Source: Thunnus maccoyii (Eukaryota > Chordata > Actinopteri > Scombriformes > Scombridae). From it: 64,000 nucleotides of DNA. The stretch covers positions 15,340,501 to 15,404,500 of the forward strand of contig NC_056540.1 of assembly GCF_910596095.1 (NCBI RefSeq), written 5' to 3'. Both the position numbers and the translations under genes were made by a program. Below, in pieces: positions 22,045 to 35,172 of the stretch (the first letter of the stretch is position 1; every line of letters starts with the position of its first letter). The notes beneath the pieces were generated by a model. That model was not told the origin of the DNA. It was given only the letters and a program-made list of their open reading frames with translations, and searched no databases.

Positions 22045-23606
22045 TAACTTGGTAGCATCAACTCTATGGCACACGTTAAAATGTATGGAGCCCCCTGCTG
22101 GTTTGCTACAAAAAGTACACCCCATTATGGTCAATTTCTTTTGGAATAACTTGTACTGGATTCCACTGAGTGTACTTTACTTATCGAAGGAAGAGGAGGG
22201 CAGGGGTTAGTACACCTGGGGAGCAGAGGAGCAGCTTTCAGGTTACAGTTTATCCAACGTTATCTCACAGGAAATGATTACGTGGTATGGAAACCAGTAA
22301 TGAGCGTCACTTTAAGGGGAGTGGCAGGTTTGAGTTTAGATACATCTTTGTTTTTAATGATTTGTAGTTTTATACGTTTGTAGCTATATTTTATACTTTG
22401 TGTGACTTGAATCCATTTTATCAGGGACTTTTTAGAGCATGGACTCTTTTTAAATGGAACAAACTGGAACCTGCAGCTTCACTGTTTTGGCTCTTGGAGG
22501 AGCCTCTAATCTACAGGGCCTGTTTGGATGTTCAAGACAGTAGTAGACCTGGTCTCACCTAGCATTTGTGTTCAGCTGGGACAGTGAAGCTGAGACACAT
22601 AGTGGATGCTGCAGGTCCAGGACTTAACAATATGAAGGCAGTGGCTTCTCTATTGGGCCTGAAGTCACATCGTCACACCAGAGACATTTTAAACACATGG
22701 ACTAAAAGACTGAGTAGTGAGGAAATGGAAATGCTACAGGACTATTTTTCTGGAATAGACACTCCTGATGAAAGGGATCCTTTCCCTGAACGGGGTCTTA
22801 AAATAGACCAAACTGGACTGACTGGACCACTGATGGTTTATAAAGCTGCTGCATCTGCAGACATCTACATGTTGAATGGGAAAGCTCTGTATGAATATTG
22901 TGTTCAAGCTTTGAACAGAGAAAGTTGATTGGGAGAACGGACACTGTGTGGAGAGAGAGATTCAAGGTGCAGGATGGCAGTGTGGAGGCCGTTTTATAAA
23001 TCGCCATTAAACAAGAGATCAGGTGATCTGCAGTGGAGCGCTGGCTGTCAACAGCTTTGTTTCTAAGATAAATCCCACAGTGTCTATTACATGCCCTTTC
23101 TGTCAGGAACCAGAAACAATTTTTCATTGTTTCCTGGAATGTAAAACTTCTGTAAAAGTTCTGTGTGAAACACTGAAAACTGTGTTTTTAAACTGTAGCG
23201 AGAGTTGGTGTGAAACTGCTTTTATTTTTGGTGCTGGCTACAAAAAAGAAAATACAAAGAAGTAGCAGCTGTTGAACTTTGTAGTGGGACAGGCCAAACT
23301 GTCCATTTATAAAAGCAGAAAAAATTGATTAGAAAATGTTTCAGGTGGGGAGCTGCTGTCAGTGTGTAAGTCGTGAAAGCCAGAGTCAGAGTAGATTTCA
23401 GGTTTTATTCACCCATGAATAATGTTGATGTTTCCGTCTCAGCTTCACTAAAGCTCTCTGTTCTGTTGTTGAGAGGCAGCTGACTTTTAACTCTGCATTT
23501 CTATGAGATTTTCAAAACCTTTTTCTTGTCCTGTTCAATTTGGTAATTATGTATTGTTGATATTCTCCTTGTTTATTGAAAAATAAGGGTTTTTAAAAAT
23601 CAATAA

Positions 23607-23627
23607 TCTCTCTCTCTCTCTCTCTCT
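23607..23627. repeat. (CT)n tract at the LINE 3' end
   Basis: About ten CT units directly after the A/T-rich LINE tail. It may be the element's own 3' repeat or a pre-existing microsatellite target. Confidence 0.9.
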
Positions 23628-23629
23628 GT

Positions 23630-25750
23630 GGTCTCATTAGATTATATCTCTCTACACTGGTAAAAGGCAAATGTCATAAAAAAACTACATTGCACTCACA
23701 GCAATAAACATACATACAGTATTTTACACCCAATATTAGGTCAGAGTTTCAGTAAAGTATAATAACTCTGTGATGTAGAGTAATGTATTGCTCAGTATGC
23801 TCTATTGATCATTATTTTACCTTAAACTGAAGCATGTAAATATTTGATCTATTTTTGCTGGTCTCAGCAGAGTTTTATGAATACAGAACTATCTATAAAT
23901 AATGGTGACGCCTCTGTAAACCAGCAGAGGGAAACCTCACACCTACTTATACTAGTGATGAGACTGGAGGGTTTATTCAGTTCTCAGCAGTTCTCTCTAA
24001 TTGGAAAGGCATGACAAATGACAGAGCTACCCAATCTTTCCAGGATGTTTGCCAATTCTATGACATGGAGGAAGACAGTATTGTCACTACACTTCAGGTG
24101 TTCCAATCCTCCTGTGCTCTCTCTATGATCAACTGGGTCCCCAACCAAAAGGGCCCCCAAACAGCTACAGATTTAATATGATACTGCTGTCAAACATCAT
24201 AATAAATCTGTCAAATCCCAAACCACATCCTCAGACATTAATGCTGGTTGTGTTATTCACAACATGGAAAAGGAAACAGAATTGTATCCAACTGGTCATT
24301 TCAGTTTCACATTTATGTTGAGAACAGTTCGACTAGACGTTCACATTGTTGTTCAAGGCTGAAGACATTATTCTGTGGTGAGCAACTTATGCAATTTTTG
24401 TTTCCCCATTTCATGCACAATAACCAGTGTATGGACTTAAAAAGAAACTAGAAAACAGAGACAGTGGCCTTAAAAGGACACTGGACACTAGAATATTAGC
24501 AGAAGTTTGGAAATTTGGAAGCCTCATTGCACTCAGCTGTGAAGGAAATGAAACAAACTGTATGAAAGACTGTCAACATATAAACCACATACACAGCTTT
24601 TCCTACAAAGATCTCTCCTCTTCTAGTCTGTTATATTCTGCCCCTTCAATTGTCATGTATTTCTGAGATAGATGAAAATACCTCATGATTAAAACATTTG
24701 CTCTATGTGTGAAATGTGTGAATCTATCTTTAAAGTAATAAGTTGTTCAATGAGACAAAAACACGAGGTTGCAGATTTTAATAAATGTTTACATTGGTTA
24801 TGACGATCAACTCAATATATTTACACTAAAAAGTATACAATCATGAAGTCACTGTAATTAAGAGTGTGTGACTTATGAAGCACAAATGTTTCTTTTATTC
24901 AATTTACAGACAACTAAAATTAAACAGAAAGTTACATTTAAAAGTGAATATCAACAAATGTTACTTACCCAATGACATAATGTGAGTGAAACCCAAACAC
25001 AGCCTGCATATGTCTATACAACACAACATGACAAATAAGCTTTTGCAGAGCAATTCAGACAGTCTTTCTATAGCCTTGATCTTGAAGGAACATGAGAGGC
25101 TCACTACCAAAATAAAAAACGCAAGACTACTGTATATATAAGACTATATGATTTTCAGTCCAAGCACTAACACTAGACATAAACTAAATCTAAGTTAACA
25201 GTGTTTTCTGGTGGTAATTATTCATTCCGTCTAGCTCTGACTATCAGACTGCCTCTGCAGCGTTAAATTTACAGCAACATCCTCCCTGTTAATAAATATC
25301 ATGTCTAATTGCACAGTAATGAGAAATTTTTGGTCTCAGGGCTTCAGCGCACATTTAAGTCCTATTTCTATCAAGAGTTTTACCAGAGTGAAGGAGAACA
25401 AGGTAAACAGACCACTGATGAAAGCAGAAAAAATAACCCTGTATTTCAAATTGATTAAATTTACAAACTGTTCTTTTCTTGCTGAAGTTACCATAATTTA
25501 TACATTAGACATATAAGACAAATGATGTCAATTATGAGAATCATTCACTTACAATTGTTTTGCAGATCAAAAATACAATATTCACACCAGTTTTCTGCTC
25601 AGTGACCTCATAAATATGGTTACAAAGCTGCTGCTACTAAAATTAGATTAACATGCAGTGCATAACATGTAAGCAAAGCCACAAGTCAGTGTTTTCTATT
25701 AAAAATAGTTTTCACCACTAATGCAGTGGATAGAAACGAAAATGTCACAG
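23630..25750. other. Intergenic stretch, no gene seen
   Basis: AT-rich with scattered short open frames, none with splice-supported coding structure. No ITIM-type tail exon for receptor 2 was found here on the minus strand. Confidence 0.45.
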
Positions 25751-25753
25751 ACT

Positions 25754-26153
25754 TAAAGGTTCACTGTGTACGAAGGTTCACTTTTCTAGCGGAACAGACT
25801 TGGTAGAAATGGAATATAATATTCATAAGTATGATTAATTGGTGTATAATCACCTGAAAACAAGAAAAGTTGTGTTTTCGTTATCTTGGAATGAGCCCTT
25901 TATATCTACATAGGGAGCAAATCCTCTTCGATGGAGCCTGCCATGTTGCACCGCCATGATTCTACAGTAGCCCAGAACAGACAAACCAAACACTGGCTCT
26001 AGGGAGGGCCTTTTGTGTTCTTCACGAGTTTCACTGCCACCGTAGGTTCTCCTACACACTTGGGAGGGGAGGGTGAGGGGAAGGGTATTCAGTTGGTCGC
26101 AATGTGCAACCTCACGGCTAGATGCCACTAAATCCTAGACACTGGTACTTTAA
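25754..26153. mobile_element. Short non-autonomous DNA element (common teleost MITE)
   Basis: Ends face each other: TTAAAGGTTCACTGTGTAC on the left and CTAGACACTGGTACTTTAA on the right. The interior, read on minus, has CATGGCGGTGCAACATGGC, GATATAAAGGGCTCATTC and ACGAAAACACAAC, which I know from a repeat dispersed in many teleost genomes. The minus-strand open frame in it is not a gene. Confidence 0.75.
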
Positions 26154-26454
26154 ATCTCTTGGGTTAGGCTTTATGTCTTGTTTGCTGTTGGGTCTCAAAG
26201 TCTTTAGTCCAGTCCATGGTGATAGTCATCCTCAGTTGAATTCATTAAACTGCAAAATCATACTGAAGGCTTTAATTTGCTGTTATATAGAAGAGAAAAA
26301 AAAACAGAATATAGTTAAATGATTTTGCACGTAATGTAAAACATGAGGCTTGAAAGTTTTTACCAACACATTATGTATTGATCAAAATGCTGTCATTATC
26401 TATTAATATTTCATGATTAAAAGCAGGAATACATAGAAAAACTTAAAGTTATGT

Positions 26455-28682
26455 TTACACTGCAGACTGTGGTGGAGACTCACCTGGCTTCTTATGACCA
26501 CCTTTCTTGTTGTTACGGCAGCACCGCCACACAATCACCATTAAAACAGTAATCAGTATTAGAGCAACTACTGAAGAAACTAGGATCCAGATGGGCAGAT
26601 AGTTTTCTGGGAGGAAGAGAACACATTGGTAATTATTTGGTACATATTTACTACGTGTATAGCACTTAAGGCAACTGTTTGTCAACCTGGGTGCTATTCA
26701 TATACATTTTGTTAACCACTTCAAATGTACACATTTATGCAGACTGAGCACACACTAGTTTATGTGTTTGTTAGTGTGTTTATTAGCGTGAGGCTGTGGC
26801 TCCCTTTCAATTTAGCATAGAGTAGCAAACACAACAAGATGCTTAATGTCTGCAGGTTTCCAAATTGCAGACACAAAATAAAAAGGTACACACTACCAAC
26901 AAACAGTGATGAAATGTAACTAAGTACATTTACTCAAGTACTGTACATTTTATGCTACTTTGTAGTTCTACTCCACTGCATCTCATCAAATATTGTACTT
27001 TTTACTCCACTAAATTTATTTATCACTTATAGTTACTAGTTACTTTCAGTGGTGGAGAAGTATCAGATCCTTTACTTAAATAAAAGTACCAACACAGCAA
27101 TGTAAAAATACTCCATTACAAGTAAAAGTCCTGCATGAAAAATCCTATGTTTGTATTAGTAGAAAAAGTGTTCTTAAAGTATTAAAGTAAAAGTACTTGT
27201 TTCATCCCCCTGACTGATATATTACGTATGACATTATTAAATTGTTAATACTGATGCATTCACTGTGTGAGAAGCATGTTACTGTTATAGCTGCTGGAGA
27301 TGATAAAAATCAAACAGTTGTTTGTCTAACTAAATCAGATTAAAAACACTTTTATCTGAAATCTAGAGTGTAGGAGCGTTGCTATGCAGTTCACCACAAC
27401 AGACACATTGAGTATGAGAGGAAAACATTCTGTTTGAGATGATTTCTGTTGAACTGAAGTTTAGTCATAGCAAGTTCACACTCTGTCCAACAGAAGTGTG
27501 AACTTGCAATATTGCAACCAAAAATCACAGTGCACAAAAATGTGAGGATCAAACCATGGTTGACAAACAGATGGTTTCTGTGAGTGTTCTGCAGCAAACG
27601 CCCCTTAACAAAACACCTTTCATCCTAGCAACGTGTTCATGCTGAGCTAAGTTTAACCACAGAGTATTACTAAACATGATCAAACATGTATGGTTCACCA
27701 CATCTCTAAGTGTGTCTAAAGAATCAGTATATAAATGAAAAAGCTTCAGTGCACTTTTTGAATTATTCTCAGGAATAATTACCTTACCATGCAATATAGA
27801 TCTCAGGTATATTTTATGATTCGCATGTAGACTTTGAGTCATATATTATAAATGATAACAGAAAATGTCACCAGATTGAGGAAGTAAAGTAGGCCTTCTT
27901 TAGAGATATAATCTTTCTGCATTCCTCCGGGCAGAAACACTACTTCGCTTTCACATCAACAGCTACTTAGATCACAGTACTGAGTGAACTGTTTTCTGTT
28001 TGTTTTCTATGAAGAATCTGAAAAAGTCTAGTACAGAATAGTATAATTTATGTCTGTGAATTAAGATTCTGATGTTTTTTTTCATTACTATTGTATCGAT
28101 ACACTTACAATGCATGAAGTCATGTATTAGATAGAAATATTAAAGTGTAAGTTGGAGGAGGAGGTTTTATTATCTAGTACTTGCCTTGAACTTCCAGTTT
28201 CACATGAATGGTATTCACAAGGACCCCATTTTGAGCAAAGACCTGTACGGTGTATTGACCTGAGTCATTCTTCTCTACGCTGGTGATCTTGAACGTCCCG
28301 TTGCTGATAAAAAACTCAGTTCTGTTTCTAAAAGCCTCCTCTATCGTCACCTTTTCTTTCTTCAGACTGAACACCTTTATGGGCACTGTAAGCTCTTTCT
28401 TACAGTGCATCCGATAGCCGCTGCTATTGGTCATCATTTGGATATACACAGATCCTCCAACAGTAGCAGAGCACAGAGATGCATTCTGTGTGGCATTACA
28501 TTTAGTTACAGCAGGTGTAAAGAAAGCTGGGAAAGTATGAACAAAAGAATAATTAGTTTAAATTATTAATCATTTACACATTATTACAGTGGATTTACAA
28601 AGTGTTTCATTTTTTTAAAGATGAGCATCTTACCATGTGTTGTTCCAGCTAACATCACAAGAAGAATAAGAACTTGCTCCAT
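26455..28682 (-). CDS. CD2/SLAM-like immunoglobulin receptor 2 (short form)
   Basis: Three exons seen: signal peptide 28,634-28,682 (MEQVLILLVMLAGTTH), V-type domain 28,185-28,526 and membrane exon 26,484-26,606 (LPIWILVSSVVALILITVLM, then WRCCRNNKKGG). Phase 1 throughout, as in receptor 1, and exon 1 has the same 49 bases. The V domain ends NDSGQYTVQVF with no F-strand Cys, a CD2-family trait. The exon 2 donor is GC (AAG/GCAAGT), not GT. No C2 exon was found in the 1.6-kb intron. The membrane exon can end at CCAG/GTGAGT, but no downstream tail exon was seen; read through, it stops at 26,455 after SPPQSAV. About 181 residues in that form. It may be a ligand-like or decoy member, or the annotation may lack exons. 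Confidence 0.65.
26904..27210. mobile_element. Two adjacent hAT-like MITE fragments in receptor 2 intron
   Basis: The first, 26,904-27,049, begins CAGTGATGAAATGTAACTAA and ends GTTACTTTCAG. The second, from about 27,047, has CAGATCCTTTACTTAAATAA and CATTACAAGTAAAAGTCCTG. Both resemble the dispersed teleost repeat family with CAGTGGTGGAAAGTAACTAAG-type ends that I know as hAT-derived. No coding capacity. Confidence 0.65.
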
Positions 28683-28699
28683 ATTCTTGTCATCCAGAA

Positions 28700-31600
28700 T
28701 AACGTTTAAGGTTTTAACAGATGAATGAACTGATGAGACTGAAGTGAGAATGAAAGAACATGATGGTAAACCTCAGTCCAAAGGTGTTGGCAGATATTGA
28801 CAGGAAATGGTAACTGGGTGGCTGTTTCGTACAAGAGTAGAAAGACAGGAAATGAAGAAAACTGTCTCACTTCTGCTTGCATACACAAATCTTGAGTAGT
28901 GTGCTGTAGTGCACTGCTCTTTGTAAATATGCAGCAAGATTTTTTCACATTTCCGTCTCTGCTGAAATCACATGCGAAATCTGAATCTCATCATGCAACG
29001 GTCTACATCATGCGACTGGGAATTGCAACATCAGTAGAAGTTTTTTGGTCACACTTGGCCAGGGGAACTTTGAGTTTAGTTTTTTTTTCAGAGCCCTTCT
29101 TCTTGGTCCAATAAGAAAAATGTAAATGTGACACACGCACATGTGGGTGACTGCAAGAGAGTAAATGAAAGAGTTTAAATTTAAAATTCTTCTTGTAGTT
29201 TACATTAGAGGCTAGAGATCTGTTCAGTGCCCAACACGTGGTCATTGGGACTGGATATTTATTATGTTTGCTACATGCATCAATATATGAATATATAACA
29301 AACATACAGTATAGCTATGTGATATAAGAATATAACAATTTATGTTTAGGAGGGAGTGGGGCGGGGTGACCAGTGAATGGGATATAACCACCTCTTACTA
29401 ATCGCCTACATATTAATAAAATGACTATGACTATTTAAAAACGACAATAGAAGTGACTTTAAAAACCAAATTTGCCACGTGGCTTACATTTATGTTCAAT
29501 GATGTTTGCTGAGCTGACACATCACATAACAAGACAAAGTTAAAAAAGAAAATTCTACATTACCAACTAGTTAAATAGCTGTTTCATACCTCTGATTTGT
29601 TATTCTCCAATCTGTTATCACAGCTATCAGCGAGTAACAGGAGCACTGTTGCTGAATGCACAAACGTAACTTTACTTTAACTGTTTACTCTTCCCTGGTG
29701 GGTTGGTCAAATGGCTGTGATTGGCTGGATGACTGTTCAATTAATCTAACTTGACCAATAGGTTTTTCATGTATGGGAAACTCAGTTTTGTTTCATCAAT
29801 GACTACCTCAGGAAAAAGTGGTGGGTGAAAAATATGTTTCTGTGAAAGTGCGGGTTTTACAACACCCGTAACACCCACGGCTGCGACGCACCTGCCTTAA
29901 ATATTAACGAAAGTAAAAGTGTTTTTTGTTTGTTTGTTTGTTTGTTTTTTATCTTGTTCACACAAGATACTATATTGTGTGGAGATCCTGCTGTGGTCAG
30001 TTGCAGCGCTGCATGTGCTCTCTCACTGAGGCTAAAACTGAAATTCATCACCTTCTAGTGTACTGTGGTCCTAAAAGGCTTCTAGCACAAAGTGAGTGAT
30101 GTCTGCACTGTGCACATCCAATATTTCACCTGTTTTACGAGGAAGAGCAATTAAATGAGTTAAAAACATGCAAACCAAAAACTTCTCTGATTTAACCCTT
30201 TACTGAATCATAGTCTCTCTGGGTTAAAGAAAGAAGGATGCCCCAATACAAAAATACAGCGGTAGGCTACTACTGAGGAACTATGGTAGATTAATACAAA
30301 CATATAGTTGGATAAACTCACAAATGATAGAGAAATATATGTCACTGTGGGAAAAAAAGAAAATATGAAATATTACAGTGATGTTGATATAAAGAAAGCT
30401 CATTGTAAATGTACTAAACTCTACCAGATCTGCCAAAACAAGAATATATTGTATAGGGCTTGTCATTATTTTAATAGCCCTTCAAGGCGTTTTGCGTTCA
30501 TTTTTCACAGTAGTTGAACAATATGATGCAAGGCAAGTCATTTTCAAAAAGTTACTTTAGCATGATATTTTCATGACCATTTCGGATAGTCATAGCCTCC
30601 TCTAGCCTCTTAATAGCGCAGCCTATGCTTTTTTTGCTAAAAAAAAAACAGCTTCCTGCTAGACCTGCAAACAATACTGATGAGAGTGATAAGAGTGAAG
30701 CAAAACAGTAACGTTGAGGGTCGTAAAATCAAAACAATAAGCCGAAACACGCTCAAATGCTCCACAGAGCTAACTCAGGTGCTCAATTATGCAAGTTTGT
30801 CACTACAAGCGACTCCTTTAACATTATACATAGTTTGACCCATTGTCAATGTAAACATATTGATTTGTGCAGCTTTAAAGACAGCAGTGATGGACTCATT
30901 ACATAAACTTGATGTTATAAAACTTAAAATATGCTGAGATCCCATGATTTCCTGTTGACAGAGTTTATATGTTCACATACTCATGTTCAGAGGACTTGAG
31001 GGTGAGCAGTGTTTTTCCTTTCAGATGGGAGAAAACATTAACTGCTCTGCTGTACATCTCATAGTCAGTCAGTTGGCTTTACTAAGGGACCTTTTGTGCC
31101 ATGCCAAAGACCTTTGCATGTAGTTTCTCCAAATAACCCATAAAAAACATAGTATCACAGTAAGTCTAGTTGCTTGTGTGTTTCTCAAGAAACACCATAT
31201 TAATACTGGAGGAGTCTTAACATAACCCTTCTGCTGTCATGTAAGGTTAACATCAGAAATGAGCACTGTTGCTCTGTAAAGGAATGCAGTATTTATAATA
31301 GAATAATCTTGTCTTAAGAAATGAAGCAGAGTAGGATTTACTATCACTGCTTACCCAAAGCCACCAATTATTCACTATACTGCTCACTTTAAAATCATAA
31401 GATGTCTTTTCTCTTTTTACAGTAATAATCTCATAATAAGTTCTCGTTAAATAATGGTGACAAATGGGCTTTGCTTTTAGCAAACAGCCTAAAGCTCATT
31501 TACTTGAAAAGATCCAGCCTGGAAATGAGGTTTTACTACCATAAGGAATAGAGAAGAAAACCTCCTGTAATGTTAAGTAAATCAGTAAACTGTGTTTGAA

Positions 31601-32010
31601 TTATGCCACATACAAGAGGATGATTGGCATAAATAAAGGTACAGTTTAAATGAACTACAGATTACTTTTATCTGATAGATGTTTCCTCGTAAAAAGGGGA
31701 AAACAAATATATATCATTGTTCAAAAATGTGTAAATACGTAAGAGAGAAAGAACTGGAGTTGGAATCACAGAAATAACGCTTGTAACTAACATTACTTTG
31801 ACAGAGAGGTAGTCAGTGCTATTATTCATTGTAATTACAACTGGTTGCAGATGATTCCATCTTGTCACCATCTTGTCAAATACAGTGATTTAATAAAACA
31901 ACCCTATGTCCTGTAAGCTAAAGGAATTTGCTTACATATCCGAATCATCTTGTAAAATGGAATCACTTCTCATTTTTAAGTACAGAATAGGCAATTTCAA
32001 GTAGGGCACA
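28700..32010. other. Intergenic stretch between receptor 2 and arsi
   Basis: AT-rich, no supported exon, RNA gene or named repeat. A short (TTTG)n-type run lies at about 29,920-29,948. Confidence 0.45.
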
Positions 32011-32250
32011 CATATTTTTATTCAAGTTGGATACATGCCTCTTTCATAGTGAATCCTTAAAAATACTTTACTGCCTTCAATTAAACTTTTTTAATCAATT
32101 AGTTCTTCTAGAGAAACTGATGTTCTGTTCCTTGTTAAAAAACAAACAAAAACACATCGTCAAAAAGTCAACAAACAGAACTATCTTTCATATAAACTTT
32201 GTCCTTCAGGTCAGTCCCCTCTAAACTTTTTTTTTTTAGTCATGTCTTTT

Positions 32251-34860
32251 CTATATCCTGTTGGACATGATCCTCGTGTTGAGTTTTCTGAAAAACGACC
32301 TGCTTTTGGACAGTTTAAGCTTCTTCTTCCAGTCCTTGTTTTTTTTCTGGTAAACACTGTCCCAGCTGTCCTCCTCCTCATCTCCCACCCAAGGTACCCA
32401 GGCACCTCCATTCAGGTGGGGGTCCGCCCGTGGGTCCTCTGATGGGTACCGTACTGGCACTGCAGTGCGGTTGTAGTACACCAGTCTGACCAACAACTCT
32501 TTGACAACGTCTGGTCTCTGCTCAGAAAGGTCCAAACGTTCATAGGGGTCTCTGGAGATGTTGAAAAGCCATACTGATTTCTGGGGTTCAGTGTGCCTCT
32601 CCAGGTTCCACCAGCTGCCGGGGAAACCAGGAAGCATCTGTGGTGGTGTCCAGTCTCCATAACCAGGGTCTCCTGTCAGGAGTTTCCAGTCTCCAGCTCG
32701 TATGGAGGCCTGCACGGCTGTGTTCCAAATCCCATATCCTTTCTGCAGGGAGCCACTGCGAGCATGGTTATACAGAGGGTCAATGTTGTGGAGAATCTCC
32801 AATCTGGGTGATTCCTTCCCCTCGCTGATGGCTTCCCAAACATCATACCCATCCACCCCCTCAGTCAGGGACTCATTGCCACCTGCTAATCCCACCAGTG
32901 TTGGGTACCAGTCAGTGATGTGTATCAGGGCTTTACTCACCCTCTTCTTCTTCCTCAACAGAGGGCTGTGGACAAACCCCAAACCCCGGACGCCGCCTTC
33001 CCAGTAGGTGCCTTTACGTCCTCTGAGTGGCCAGTTACTGCCACCAGATAAAGGCTGGCCACCGTTGTCAGTCGAGAAGATGATGACACTGTTCTGGTAG
33101 TAACCATACTTGCGGAGGGCGTATGTTATGTTCCGAACCGCCTCATCTACCGTTGAGACCATAGCAGCATACTTCCTGCGGGCCACGTTGCCCAGCTCGC
33201 GGTATGGATAGATGTACTCCCGGGGGGACTGCAGGGGTGTATGGACAGCTTGGAAGGATAGGAAGATGAACAGCGGCTGGGACTGAGGATCATGGGTTGC
33301 CAGAATCTTACGGACTCTTTGTGTATACAGATGGGTGGAGTACTTACCCCTCTGACCCCAGGCTACCGTCTCCCCCTCATGGAGGTCGAAGCCACACAGC
33401 CCAGGGCCATCACAGGAGTCGTAGGTGTAGTAGTTCACACTTCCTGTTAAGGAGCCAAAATATGTGTCGAAGCCACGGCGAGTGGGCAAGCACTCCTTCT
33501 TGTAGAAGCCCAGGTGCCACTTGCCTAGCATGTGGGTTGAGTAGCCGAGCTCCTGAAGCCTCTGGGGAAGGGTGACGTGGTCAAAGGGCAGGCAGTTAGG
33601 CTGGCGGGGCCGGATGATAGAGTGCTGCAGGCCGGTGTGAATTTGGTACCTGCAGAGTTAATGATTAAGATTACTATCAGAGGGACAAATGTGTTATTAA
33701 TAATCTGATCTAACAGATGATCAGATATAGTAATAACACACATAGAGGGATGGGAGGGAGAGTAAGATTGCTCCCATTTCCTCCATCAACTTCATGTGTA
33801 ATCAACCTGTTGAGGAAAATCCAAAGCTTTCTTTAACATGGTATCATGTTGTTTCTACTTATTCTAGGAGGATATTAAATGATAATCAACCAAAAAAGTG
33901 ATTGTAAAAGTAAACACATTCCTCTGTGTCATCAGCTCCTAATTGAATGGAAATGCTTGATCAATATTATGCATATTCAGGATGATATTTTGATGATTAA
34001 ACATTCATTTTCATTCAAATTGGGAATAAGTCAACCTCAAAACAAATTTTAATCGTAGATTTCTGTGTTGGTAAATTTTAGAGTGCATATATCACTTTGG
34101 TGTGCAGGTATTCAGGTTACAAGACAAAATAAATTAACATGCTTCATCCATTATCAGATAATACCTACCTATGCACTTCCACTGCAGTTCTCTGATAACA
34201 GCTTTCTTTTTTACTCAATGGCACATTTTACTGTACAGAGTGCAGCCATGATGAAACAATGAGTTTACCCAGGTTGTACACACCCTTGATTCGTGTTATA
34301 GCTCATTAAAAAGAAATCAATATGTTTAAAATACTGCAGAAGACATTATATATGACGTACACTCAAATAATGTTATTTCATCCCTTTATTGCATATCAAA
34401 TTGTGCAAAAACTCTATAAATCAAAAACGTATGTAAGTTATTTTTGTAAGTTATTTAAAATATGTGAGAACTCCAGACACCAAGAAGCAATCTGAGGACA
34501 AACACTTTACCTGCCGGTGATGAACTGACTGCGGGACGGGGTGCAGATGGGCTGGATGTAATAATTCTCCAGCTTCACTCCGTCCGCGGCCAGCTTATCC
34601 AGCGCTGGTGTCCTGATATCAGAGCTGTGATAACCGATGTCGTTGAATCCCTGATCGTCTGTCATGATGAAGATGATGTGAGGAGGCTGCGGGACAGGAG
34701 ACACGTTGCCAAATGTCTGAACGGGCTCGTTTTCCACCTGATTGGGACTCATCAGGTCCCAGCTCAGGTACCCGAGGCTGAGCAGACTCATCATGGAGAA
34801 ACCGGTCAGAGCTGTCGTTGCCATCTTCTGACGCTTTCTATTAATCAATCTATCAAACAT
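32251..34860 (-). CDS. arsi: Arylsulfatase I
   Basis: Two coding exons, 34,511-34,860 and 33,649 down to 32,251, join in phase 2 to give about 582 residues, close to human ARSI (about 570). An N-terminal hydrophobic segment (residues about 17-35) fits a signal anchor or signal peptide for the secretory route. The sulfatase signature CTPSR lies in [13 protein letters not shown] at the end of exon 1; its Cys becomes formylglycine and attacks the sulfate ester. Metal and active-site motifs MTDDQG near residue 66, HMLGKWHLG and STDNGG follow in the usual order. The C-terminal tail is Lys-rich ([15 protein letters not shown]). The large last exon, its short tail and the tcof1 neighbour favour ARSI over the paralogue ARSJ. 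A minus-sense AATAAA lies at 32,017-32,022, about 230 bases past the stop. Confidence 0.92.
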
Positions 34861-35139
34861 TCAGTATACTGTCACCAAAGCATTGTGCAGTGAGGTAAAC
34901 TTCGGGAGAGACGCGCTATCCTCTCATTTGGACTCTCTCTCTTCATGGACTCTTTGCGTGCTTGAATGGCAAGAAGGCAAACTTAACTATGCCGTCAGCT
35001 ACACCTCCATCCTTAATGTCTCTCCAAAATGCTTCAACCTCCTTTGAAAACATTTTTCTTTCCCTAGTGGTCCCATTAACCCCGCCCATTTGCCTTGCAG
35101 CCTCACTGAAATAACATCAGCCCCCTACCACGTCAAAAC

Positions 35140-35172
35140 ACACACTCACACTCACACACACACACACACACA
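35140..35172. repeat. (CA)n microsatellite
   Basis: Slightly interrupted ACACTCACA start, then about ten CA units, roughly 280 bases upstream of the arsi start. Confidence 0.9.

Larger units (their letters stand above)
19640..23630 (+). mobile_element. Tx1-type L1 LINE, decayed
   Basis: A non-LTR retrotransposon on the plus strand. The ORF1 end at about 19,880-20,080 reads VKVEEYFPAKEF and YTDQEVYRLKKIV. The ORF2 endonuclease starts near 20,140 (LRVSTLNINGARDVRKRAS) and runs to GGDFN at 20,577, where it is stopped; a following endonuclease piece lies at about 20,637-20,790. A reverse-transcriptase remnant at 21,700-22,030 has the catalytic motif AYADD. C-terminal parts lie at 22,570-22,930 and 23,023-23,265 (CPFCQEPETIFHCFLEC). 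Several stops and frame changes are present and much of the central RT is missing. The 3' end runs into a CT tract. The clade call rests on recognised ORF1 and ORF2 motifs. Confidence 0.85.

Noticed and set aside
24000-24666. Possible immunoglobulin-like exon at 24.0-24.7 kb
   Set aside because: No paired Cys and Trp pattern or phase-1 splice sites were found on either strand.
25850-26128. 92-residue minus-strand frame near receptor 2
   Set aside because: It lies inside a dispersed short DNA element and its sequence matches the element consensus I know, so it is not a receptor tail exon.
32412-33575. Other-frame open stretches across the arsi large exon
   Set aside because: Shadows of a GC-rich coding exon whose minus frame carries the full sulfatase motif set.
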